A DNA stretch of 15,066 bases from Saccoglossus kowalevskii (taxonomy: Eukaryota > Hemichordata > Enteropneusta > Harrimaniidae). The notes under the pieces are model-generated. The model saw only the letters and a program-made list of their open reading frames with translations, did not search any database and had not been told where the DNA came from. How positions within the stretch are numbered: the first letter of the stretch is position 1; each line of letters begins with the position of its first letter. Of the stretch, positions 1 to 9,300 are shown in pieces. A program made the translations under genes and the position numbers. Location: contig NW_003142809.1 in NCBI RefSeq assembly GCF_000003605.2, forward strand, positions 134,030 through 149,095. The letters are read 5' to 3'.

Positions 1-152
1 ATAGCAAAATGTTGATTTAGCGAATCTCTCTTGTCATTGTTGATTTCTTTGTTTGGCGGCCATTTTGAATAGATAATAAAGTCATTAGCGACATCTTGAA
101 TTAGCGAATCAGTTCTCTCGCTAAATTCGCGAAAAAGACATGTTTTACAGTA
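1..152. mobile_element. Right end of a MITE-like element (truncated by window edge)
   Basis: The stretch contains several copies of a 'ttagcga' motif in both orientations (for example near 17, 84, 103 and 119) and ends in ttttacagta at 143-152. The same ACAGTA terminus closes two other elements in this window (11809 and 14082), both preceded by related 'gcgaa' or 'gtgaaa' motifs. The left end lies outside the window, so an inverted repeat cannot be confirmed here. No coding sequence is visible. It is probably a non-autonomous DNA element inserted at TA. Confidence 0.4.
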
Positions 153-500
153 AGCTACTGGTAAGTGTCCTGGTAAATTCCTAAGCAACAGAAAGAATAG
201 AAAAGAATAGAAAGTCCACTAGCGACTCACTGTGTGTGTATGTTTGTCACCCTAAATCGAACCTAGTCTGTGATAACCAATACTCTCAGGGGAGCAGACT
301 CATGGGTTATGAGAAATGAATATACTGTGTGACTTTCAGTATACCATCAGAGCGTGAGGAACTCTGAATGCCTGAAAGTATGGAGCTCATAACTCTGTGC
401 ATCTCTTTCCAAAGCAGCCATAATAGTGTCTTCCTTTACCAATTGGCAAATGATGCATCATATTGTAGCTCATAGGAAGCTTATGAAGAATTTTTTAACA
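153..500. other. Intergenic stretch, nothing recognised
   Basis: No open frame, RNA gene or clear repeat was recognised. Short coding-like fragments on the plus strand may continue from the decayed region to the right, but they are too broken to call. Confidence 0.3.
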
Positions 501-1658
501 CCATAATGGCATGGACCACCGTCGTGTAGCAAGCTTCAACATTGGCATTGCACATGTGCAAGACAGCCCCTTCATGGCGTGTTCGTCAATGATGTTCCAA
601 ACTGATAGACAACATGGTGTTGATTGCAGACCTGAAGTTTCCCCCCTGATATCTGTCTACAAGCTGGGGCATGGAGGAATAGAAAGGTTGTGTTTGGTGT
701 TGTAAACACTAAGACCGATGTATACTGCTAATGGCTCAGATATAACCTGATGGTGCTATCTGATCATGGTTGACCCTCAACACCCGCTCAAAGGCATATG
801 TTAAATGACAACGTTGATAGAGGTTCCACAAAGGACATTCCGACCACCAGGTTGATGGAAATAGTCTACCTAACTAGCACCTCCATGAACCTGACTGACA
901 GGTAGAATTATATGTCTTAATACCAAGTTCTCTTGGAATACCTTGCCTGAGTCAAGCAGAAAGTGCTGTATTGCTCTGATGTGCAATGTGGCTCAAGGAA
1001 CCAGAGGGCTCATCAATGTCATCATTGGTCCCCCAATAGTTTATGAAATGCGTTCATTGGCTGAGAAAACATATGGGCTATGTTCACTCTTTTGCAGTAT
1101 TTGACTGAGGAACAGAATATACGCATAGCGCGCAGTGCTGTGATTACCTCCATCTCAGAGTACATCAAGTTTTGGATTGTTTCTAACACTGACCTGCCCA
1201 TATTGACTACAAATCCCAACAATCTCAGAAATGCTAGAGTGTACTTTAAATATTCATCTATAGTCTCACTCAGATGATGGTAGAGACACTATTCGTCTAT
1301 TTCTAACATCAATGATACTGAGCAGCAGCCATAAAATACTCAAAACTGGTATGCCATTATTTCTACTACAGACCTCAACAGAGGTTAACTTTGCGTTTGA
1401 GGTACTGCCTGATAGTTTATGCAGTGACCATCTTTAACGACTTTAGATCAACCGAGGAGGTCAAAGGTGACAAATCTACTACTGGTATCACCTGAAACTT
1501 TTAGTGTTAGAAACAGGTTTGTGTAAAAACCAGGCTTGTTTACCTGGCAAGGGAATATTGCCCCTTGGCTAGTATGGATGACACATCTCTCTGTATTGCC
1601 TTTGCGTCCTATGAGGGGGCATCATAGTTAAGGGTGGGGTGATCAAAGGGTCATACTT

Positions 1659-1753
1659 CCCACAATGCAGTGTGTTGTTTATTTACTGTCACTTCTCATC
1701 CAGCATAGCGCCGTGGGTGTAACAAACTATGTGACTGATTGTTCAGACCCCTG
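1659..1753 (+). repeat. Copy 1 of an internal direct duplication
   Basis: It begins cccacaatgcagtgt and includes tactgtcac, tct, ccag.atag, gggtgta and acaaact. Aligned block by block it matches 2059-2160 at an offset of 400 bp, with several substitutions and small indels. Either it is an old duplicated module of the decayed coding region or a dispersed repeat inserted twice. Confidence 0.5.
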
Positions 1754-2058
1754 AAAGATTGGCATTGATTCAGAAAATGTACGGGACCTTGAGAAGGCCC
1801 ACACAGATTTCATGGGTGATTCTGTACATGCAGTTGGTTTGGAAAAACAATATTTTGTAGCCCTGCTAAACAGGTGTTAACAGTTGTATTATTAACTCCC
1901 TCCACTGATGCTGACTTGCCAGGAGATTTAATGTTACTGGCATGTCTGGTGGCGAAACAGACATGTAATCAGAGGAACTTGCCTACGGTGCCAAGATCCC
2001 TGCATAGGGTTTGTGGTTGTGATAATGTCAGGTTGAAGTCCACATTTTGTGGTGGAAG

Positions 2059-2160
2059 CCCACAATACAGTGTTTATATCGGTGATGCCTACTGTCACCT
2101 CTCTTCCAGTATAGGGCAGAGGGTGTAGCAACATGTTTAACAAACTGTACAAACCCCGCA
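2059..2160 (+). repeat. Copy 2 of an internal direct duplication
   Basis: It begins cccacaatacagtgt and shares ordered blocks with 1659-1753 (tactgtcac, tcttccagtatag, gagggtgtagcaac, acaaactgt, accccgc). Divergence is substantial, so the duplication is old. Confidence 0.5.
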
Positions 2161-2410
2161 CAGAACTGCACCAATTCCGTGTGTGATTTCCACGCCGGTA
2201 TGTACTCCTTACACACTGTCTTTGAAAACATTATAAAGAGTAAGCTCCAAACTGTATGGAACATGAGCAGAGGTGAAGCACAGACAGATTACATTTTAAT
2301 TCTATTGGACATAACATTACACATGTCTATTTCTGGTATATGTGTTGTCAATGGCAACGAGAATCATCTCAGGCATGTTGAGGAGGAAACTATATCCCGG
2401 CTTGACTGAG

Positions 2411-2799
2411 GAACCTCATGGAGTGAACACACTGTTTAACTCGTTCCTTGAGCTTACTACTTAATGCATGTAACATGTTCTATTATGGAATCATTTAGCG
2501 ATTCTATTTTATAGTTGTTGTGCATGTTCTTACGTTCTACCTACAATTAAATATTAACTTCTATGCTGTCGATAAAGAGCCATTGTTCGTACGTCTAGCT
2601 ATTTTTAACAGTTACTTAGAACACTGATTATCTATTGAGGTTCAAAAATACTGCTAACAACTTAGTACTTGTATATTCAGTGGATGTTGGGGAGTATGTT
2701 TTCTGATACAGCATAATACAAGCCTGCATCTACGCTAAACATGCATCAGGTTTGCTTTCTCTGTTTAACAATTTATTTTGATGTCATGTGAGAAAAAGG
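2411..2799. other. AT-rich non-coding stretch with part of a dispersed repeat
   Basis: No gene is visible. Positions 2638-2725 resemble 7698-7770 (see the repeat entries); the rest is unrecognised. Confidence 0.3.
2638..2725 (+). repeat. Dispersed repeat, copy A
   Basis: The ordered blocks ggttcaaaa, actgct, ttcagtggatg and cagcataatacaagc recur at 7698-7770 in the same orientation with small gaps. They are about 5 kb apart and one copy lies inside a KSR intron, so this is probably an old interspersed element. Its full extent and class are not visible. Confidence 0.4.
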
Positions 2800-2934
2800 A
2801 AACCTACACACCAAGGCCCTGGGATGAGATTTCTCCCACTCAGTGTAAATTTTTTGTCTGCGGCTCTCGGGACACAAACAAATCCTCAACTCGTGTGAGA
2901 AATCTCATTCCAGGCCCTCGTTGGCTGTGGTTTT
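2800..2934. repeat. Foldback (inverted repeat with ~40-bp arms)
   Basis: The left arm, about 2800-2840, includes ggccctgggatgagatttct. The right arm, about 2893-2934, includes agaaatctcattccaggccc, which is nearly its reverse complement. The match extends outward through 'accnacacnccaa'-like flanks. The ~50-nt centre is not palindromic. It could form a strong hairpin and is most simply a small foldback or MITE-like element. The open frame running across it (2778-3026) is probably incidental. Confidence 0.55.
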
Positions 2935-3026
2935 CTATTAGCCACACCTTACCCCAGGCGGAGAGTCCACACCTCACCAAGAAGAAAACTTACCCTACCT
3001 TGCTGAATATGGTGATTCCATCTTAG

Positions 3027-3977
3027 CCAACAAAAGACAAAGCACCCTGGCATAATGATCATTAATATCATTACAAAGATTCATTCAGATTTCTTACAAC
3101 ATACATTCCAATAAAAAACTCAACTGCAGTCACCAAACAATGTATTGTCAAAAACAATATTGCCTTATACAATATATTTACAATTCAACTGAGTAATTGG
3201 AAACAAAATGAAATTATAATCATCATGATGCTAGTTTTATTTGGCAATTCCAAACATATCTCTTGTATATTCCATTTTCCACGGAAACACTAACCATAAA
3301 TAAGTAGATGGTGTCATAAATACGAGTTTCTTTTAAAAAAACACTTATTTTACAATTTTGAGTATTTAAGAAATTCAATTCATTATCTCCATTTTTCCTA
3401 TAAATTGGAAACAAATCGGCTGCTTTTGCGTAGAAAGCATTTTTTTCATAATTTCAAAGATTTTTTTTCTCGGAATGTCTGACCACAAGGGCATGTATTT
3501 TAACTATAATCATCAAGATCGTGTAGTACCAGATTACACTGGTTTCCACAAGATAGCAACATTGTTATCTCATAGGCCAACATTTTATGGGAAACATTTA
3601 ACTTGTGAGGAGTTGAAATGGACAGTGTTGTTATTTTTGAGAATCTTAGGGTTGCTGAGAAAGTGTTCCACAGGGATGTTTGCAAATAAAAAAAGGCGAG
3701 TGATCTAATCTAAAACATACTACATTCTTGGCTTTCGCTCATCAACAAATTCAGCACCTGATTAAAGTGCACTATACAATGACTGTCTCTGTGTGAACCT
3801 GTTCCTGTATCCATGTAAAGTGACTACTTGCTTATGATCTTCAAAAAAGTAAGTTCGTCGTCATAAGACTTTGAAATTAAAACACTGAATTTTTACACAC
3901 ACTAGTCCCAGAGCACACTTAGTACAAATGTATAACATGAATTTTAGATCTTGTCCACTATTGTCCGGAATTCTGAA
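3027..3977. other. AT-rich intergenic DNA, no gene recognised
   Basis: An open frame of 77 codons on the plus strand at 3475-3708 and overlapping minus-strand frames lack recognisable motifs or splice context and look random. No RNA gene was recognised. The stretch ends where the 56-bp array begins. Confidence 0.35.
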
Positions 3978-5156
3978 GACCTATCACAAAGACAGGAGGA
4001 AGGTCCACTCATTAATTGATACCTTGGAATAAAAAGACCTATCAAAGCAATCGAACAGACCCACTCAATCTTTGCAACTCTAGACTCAAATGACCTATCA
4101 GAGCAAGGGAATAGATCCACTTAATCCTGGCATCCCGAGACTCACACAACCTATCAGAGCAAGGGAACATATCTACTCAATCCTGGCATCCCTAGACTCA
4201 AATGACCTATCAGAGCAAGGGAACTGATCTACTCAATCCTGGCATCCCTAGACTCAAATGAACTATCGGAGAAAAGCAACAGATCTCCTAATTTATTGCA
4301 ACCCTAGACTCAAATGACCTATCAGAGCAAGGGAACAGATCTACTCAATCCTGGCATCCCTCGACTCACACGACCTATCAGAGCAAGGGAACGGATCTAC
4401 TCAATCCTGGAATCCCTAGACTCACATGACCTATCAGAGCAAGGGACCAGATCTACTCAATCCTGGCATCCCTCGACTCACACGACCTATCAGAGCAAGG
4501 GAACGGATCTACTCAATCCTGGAATCCCTAGACTCACATGACCTATCAGAGCAAGGGATCAGATCTACTCAATCCTGGCATCTCTAGACTCACATGACCT
4601 ATCAGAGCAAGGGATCAGATCTACTCAATCCTGGCATCCCTAGACTCAAATGACCTATCAGAGCAAGGGAACAGATCTACTTAATCCTGGAATCCCGAGA
4701 CTCACATGACCGATCAGAGCAAGGGAACAGATCTACTCAATCCTGGCATCCCTAGACTCACATGACCTATCAGAGCAAGGGATCAGATCTACTCAATCCT
4801 GGCATCCCTCGACTCACACGACATATCAGAGCAAGGGAACGGATCTACTCAATCCTGGAATCCCTAGACTCACATGACCTATCAGAGCAAGGGATCAGAT
4901 CTACTCAATCCTGGCATCTCTAGACTCACATGACCTATCAGAGCAAGGGATCAGATCTACTCAATCCTGGCATCCCTAGACTCAAATGACCTATCAGAGC
5001 AAGGGAACAGATCTACTTAATCCTGGAATCCGGAGACTCACATGACCGATCAGAGCAAGGGAACAGATCTACTCAATCCTGGCATCTCTAGACTCACATG
5101 ACCTATCAGAGCAAGGGAACAGATCTACTAATTCCTTGCAACCCTAGATTCAAAAG
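3978..5156 (+). repeat. 56-bp minisatellite, about 21 units
   Basis: The unit begins gacctatcagagcaagggaa, continues through agatctactcaatcctgg, and ends near cctagactcaaat. Unit starts lie every 56 bp without any indel from 4036 to 5100 (19 exact steps), with one diverged 58-bp unit before (3978) and a diverged last unit after 5100. Units at both edges are the most degenerate (for example ctttgcaactct and attccttgcaaccct in place of the usual aatcctggcatccct). Because 56 is not a multiple of three, the frame changes at each unit, so the short open frames inside it are artefacts. Confidence 0.95.
4428..5099 (+). repeat. 336-bp higher-order repeat, two blocks of six 56-bp units
   Basis: Units at 4428, 4484, 4540, 4596, 4652 and 4708 match in order those at 4764, 4820, 4876, 4932, 4988 and 5044, including unit-specific variants (acggatct with ggaatccct; catctctag; the ttaatcctgg unit; gaccgatcag). 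I count about four differences over 336 bp. This indicates a recent duplication of a six-unit block within the array. Confidence 0.9.
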
Positions 5157-5657
5157 ATTTGTTTATTGTAAAAAAACAAGAAACAGAGCAACACACATAT
5201 GTGACCAGAACTGTTACTTCCAAGAGTGTACCTTTTTCAGGAATATCTTTTTAAATTATGTTAAACGAATCACAATGCAATGTATAGTAAAAGGGTCTGG
5301 TAAATGTCACAGCAACATACTTTTCATAGGGCTCCCTGGGACCATGAAAAACATCTCCAAATTCTAGTATTAAATATTAGGATGGGAAAAAGAACACCAT
5401 AGAACCCATAAATGACAGCTCAAGGCATATACATACTATTTACAATAAAAGATACCTTAAATAACATACAATTGGATAGAGTAGTTGGAACATGGTTCTT
5501 AATTAGTCGCTAGTGACTGTGATATATTCTACACTGCATAGCAAGTAACGTCTGAGAATTTAGCGTTTAATATGACATGTTAAATGATCTTGATCTACAA
5601 GACCTTCGCTGTTTTTTTATAACAAGCTATTTACAGTTTGCAGTTAAACTTATACAT
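5157..5657. other. Non-coding flank between two arrays
   Basis: No gene is recognised. On the minus strand there is an AATAAA at 5162-5167 and an ATTAAA at 5566-5571, either of which could be a polyadenylation signal of the KSR transcript if its 3' UTR is about 0.6-1 kb long. Confidence 0.3.
5162..5167 (-). terminator. Candidate polyadenylation signal AATAAA (minus strand)
   Basis: Plus-strand tttatt reads AATAAA on the KSR strand, about 1.03 kb after the stop codon and just before the 56-bp array. ATTAAA variants occur nearer, at 5786-5791 and 5566-5571. Which one is used cannot be told from sequence, and such hexamers are frequent by chance in AT-rich DNA. Confidence 0.2.
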
Positions 5658-5866
5658 CCCCAGCTAGGTAGAGTTTTTCGTTTCAGTCTCTAGCTAGGTA
5701 GGTAGACTTTGTGGTATCAGCCACATGTAGTTTCAATCACCAACCAGATAGACTATGTAATCTTGGTCACCAGCTCGGTAGAGTTTTTAATGTGTCACCA
5801 GCTAGGTGGACATTGCAGTTTGCACACCAGCTAGATAGACTTCATAGTCACTAGCTAGGTATACCA
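5658..5866 (+). repeat. Degenerate ~30-bp tandem array in the KSR 3' region
   Basis: The core 'caccagctaggtagac' recurs with variation at 5658, 5688, (5718), 5738, 5768, 5796, 5825 and 5849, giving a period of about 24-30 bp with the intervening bases poorly conserved. The array lies 330-540 nt after the KSR stop codon and so may be transcribed in the 3' UTR. It is an old, diverged minisatellite. Confidence 0.75.
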
Positions 5867-6197
5867 TTTTTTTGTAATTTTCTTAAGTGGGCCTCTGTTA
5901 TCATAAACATTAAGTTTGTCTTTTTTTCCCATTATGTAGCATATCCGAGGCATCAGCATGGAGGTAGAACAGATTTTGTGCGACTCTAAGCCAGGGCTTC
6001 ACTTATGTTGTTGAAGACAATGCCAGAAAATTATTCAGGCATACATCCAGTATCATAAAGTTCTCTGTGACTTCTCATCACCTTTGTACACTGTTGTGTA
6101 AATGTTGCTGAAAACGAGGCACAAAAGCTGTAATCAACAGCTGGAACGTTGTATGCAAATGTTCTTTTGATCAAGTCAACAGGTATTTCCTCTCCAA
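5867..6197 (-). other. Probable proximal 3' UTR of KSR
   Basis: This stretch immediately follows the KSR stop codon on the minus strand. It has no open frame and no recognised repeat. Its status as UTR rests only on position. Confidence 0.4.
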
Positions 6198-6356
6198 TTA
6201 TAAAACAGACTCTGCTGATCTGGAAAGATGCAGTGGATGAGACGGACTACGTGCTAGTCGTTTCTTTGGTAACCTGAGTCGATCTAGTGCCTTCATCAAC
6301 TCCCCAAATGTGGGTCTTGATTCGGGATGATACGACCAACACATCATGAGTATTTC
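6198..6356 (-). CDS. KSR: KSR terminal exon k: end of kinase domain and basic tail, with stop
   Basis: The 159-nt coding part starts at a cctttcag acceptor. It encodes [20 protein letters not shown] and [13 protein letters not shown] and ends SRSAESVL followed by TAA (plus-strand tta at 6198-6200). CW...P..RPTF is the subdomain XI Arg motif. The LPKK..... SHP...  .SAES tail resembles that of other KSRs. Confidence 0.96.
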   Translation of the reverse strand, partial: EILMMCWSYHPESRPTFGELMKALDRLRLPKKRLARSPSHPLHLSRSAESVL

Positions 6357-9300
6357 CTGAAAGGAAGTGAAGTCCATTAATGTTTATTTATATTTCCATA
6401 ATTTCGGCTAATTGTAAACAAAAGTAGAGATAGTACCTGTTTTCCCACTGCACTATTTTAATAGAACAATTCAAAATGGAGGAATGTTTTTGACACATAC
6501 TGTCTGATGAAACCTCACCTTTACATCTCTTGAAGCTTGCAGATGGCCTAGTGACTGTTTGATACCCTTCCCCACCTGCCAAATAATGGACTGTGCTGGT
6601 TGGTTATTGAAGGTCCATTCACCAGCTAACAACTCGTACCATACAGTCCTAAAAAGAGGAATCAACAGATAAGTCAATGTGACTGCCTGGCGTAGAAAAG
6701 ATCAAATGACTGGCTTTGTCACTGTCAACAACACTGAGATTCAGATTCAATGAAAATTACTTTTGTTATTCATAGCGGCAGTTGAATCTCGCTATTGACT
6801 TTATTTACTTATTTGTGCTGATGGTACAGTCAAAACTGTCTATAGTGACCAAAATAATAATTTTGATATCGATTAAACTCAAATAAATGTGTTTTTTGTT
6901 GCAACCATATAGTCATATTATTTCAAGGACTAATTTTATGTCAAATGTACGAATTGGCAATCCATGAAAGTGTCAAATGTACGAGTTGGCGATCAATGAA
7001 AGCGACAAATGTAAGAGTTGGTGATCCAAGAATGAGCCAAGTCTACAATTGGCGATCCATGAAAGCGTCAAATGTACGATTTGGCGATCCATGAAAGCAT
7101 CAAATGTACAAGTTGGCGATCAATGAAAGCGACAAATGTACAAGTTGACGTTCAATGAAAACGACAAGTGTACGAGTGATTAATGAAAGCGTCAAATATA
7201 GGAATTGGCAATCCATGAAAGCACCAAATGTACAAGTTGGTGATCAATGAAAGCGTCAAATGTAGGAATTGGCAATCCATGAAAGCATCAAATGTACAAG
7301 TTGGTGATCAATGAACTCCTATCTACCAATCATAAGTCCAATGCCAAAACTAGTCTAATGCTTTATTATTAACAACAAGTCAATAACTACATTGTATGTC
7401 AGGTGTACTCAGTCATATGAAACAGATCTTTACTTCAAAGGTACTAAATTGAAATCACTTACCCAAACGAATAAACATCTGATGATTTTGAAAATGGTAA
7501 TTCATTATCAAGGCCAAGGTTGGTGATCTTGAGGGATGTAATTAATTCTGGTGCCAAGTAGCATAGCCAACCTTCTGGTATACGAATACAGTTACCTCGC
7601 CTACAAGAAATACAAGTTGAATAACACTAAGCAATAAATATACACTTGTTGACCAATATAAATACAACTATGTATTTGTTCATACTAATTTTTAAATATT
7701 GAAGTTCAAAATAAACTGCTTTCTAACCACATTCAGTGGATGCTTTGTGGTGCAGCATAATACATGCTCTAGACATGTCAAAGTCAACTGTCTCTGAAAA
7801 TACACATGTGTATGAGATGTACAAAACCTCCAAAAGTTAATACCTGTTTATAGAGATCTACTAAAAGACTGACAAAATTGACAAAACTATTTGTTGTATT
7901 TCAAGGATATCTGCGATGTAAAATACACATTATGACTTTGAGCCATGCTTCTCACATTACAGTCATAATGCATTTCAACAAACAACATAAATGATAATAT
8001 GCGATGTTGGTGATGAACAATAAATACAAGAACAGGAGAATCCGTACATATTCAGAATTGATAACCTGTGTCAAAGTCAACTTTTGACACCAGCAGAAAA
8101 TGCATGCATAGTGAAAACCTTTAAATAACTTACCTATCAGCTTCACATAGTTTTGTAACGCTAAACAAACCAAAATCTGTAATAACGGCTTTATCTCTGT
8201 TTTCTAAAAAGATATTCTTAGATTTCAAATCTTTATGAACTATTCCTCGTGCGTGGAGATAACCCATACCCTTGAAATAAAAACAAATCAACAGTCAGAC
8301 ATAATTGAGGGATGCGGGTTCAAAACATGTGATGTGATTGGCCGATAAGCGGTACAGGAATAAGAAAAGCCGATCCAAGGAACATGTGCTGACTTTCCCA
8401 GGTTTTTGGTACAATCACAAAATATTGTAGCCGTGATGATCAATTTTAGAGTTATACTCCCACTTGGCAAATCAGTTGGATACCAATTCCTGACGAATAC
8501 ATATACCATCATTATTAAGATGATGAATGGGTAATGAGCAAGTCACAAAATATGAAATTAAGCTAGCCTTTTAAATTAGGCTATAGTTGTAAACAATAGA
8601 CACTCACTTAGTTCGGTGAGTTTACTTGCCTTGGGAGGTTAGTTACATTTAAAGTATATTTGTGTAACGGATGAGACCCTCTAGTACTCTTGAAATTAAA
8701 TGCGCAGTAAAGGCAGAACAGAATATTTACATTTTACTGTGGACGTGTGAATGAAAGGAACACGTAATCACCAACATCATCTGCAAACTTGCTAATGAAT
8801 CAACTGTGTTGATGTCTTTGGGCCACCTCATTCTCAAAAGGAGGCAATGGTATTTACTGAGAGGGATGCATTGTCGAGTCTCTACTTTATACTAAATTTT
8901 CATATTTTTTTTCTCGTTTTGCGCAATTTAAATGTTAAAAATTATAAAGTATGATTACAATAATGATAAAATTATTATGGAATATTCATATACCGATCAT
9001 ACCAGTATCTTGGCCTCCAATTAAAAATGGAATGGCCTAATCTGATAACATTTCCAGACGCCAGTTTGAATTAGCACAGGCGATTCGCAAGTTTACTGAC
9101 AATGTTGGCAATTAGGTGTTCCCTTCATTCAAGCATCCACAGAAATATTATACCATATTTTTTTAGCATTTTAACACATTATGTTTTTTAGCTTGTTCAG
9201 GGAATCACATATTTCCAAAGTAGGAATGGAAATTTAAGACAGGAAGTTACAGTGACTTTTGCAAAATCTTTTGCTCAAAGATGCTTACAAATCATAACAT

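Larger units (their letters stand above)
501..2410 (+). pseudogene. Decayed coding-like region of unknown family
   Basis: On the plus strand, protein-like segments follow one another in changing frames, separated by stops. Examples are a stretch at 511-705, one around 960-1120 that reads MCNVAQGTRGLINVIIGPP, one at about 1100-1270 (LTEEQNIRIARSAVITSISE and onward), one at about 1720-1870, and one at 2120-2409 that begins with Cys/Asn-rich CLTNCTNPAQNCTN and ends at a tga. Balanced composition and frame-by-frame continuity suggest a former gene or element ORF with accumulated indels. It also has an internal duplication (1659-1753 against 2059-2160), where the matching reading frame gives GVTNYVTDCSDP and GVATCLTNCTNP. 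I do not recognise the family. No splice pattern rescues a single frame. It could instead be spaced exons of a highly diverged gene, or chance frames. Confidence 0.35.

Noticed and set aside
2778-3026. 82-codon plus-strand frame as a small gene.
   Set aside because: It spans the foldback element, so its codons are dictated by the inverted repeat; no recognisable protein features.
4314-4541. 75-codon frame with an imperfectly repeated peptide.
   Set aside because: It lies in the 56-bp array, which shifts frame each unit; no start context or splice signals.
6941-7317. CRISPR-like look of regular ~32-bp repeats.
   Set aside because: Units are head to tail with no unique spacers, and the context is a eukaryotic intron.
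8310-8330. A gggttcaaaac stretch resembling a tRNA B box (possible tRNA-derived SINE).
   Set aside because: No matching A box or cloverleaf at the right distance was found; one short match is not enough.
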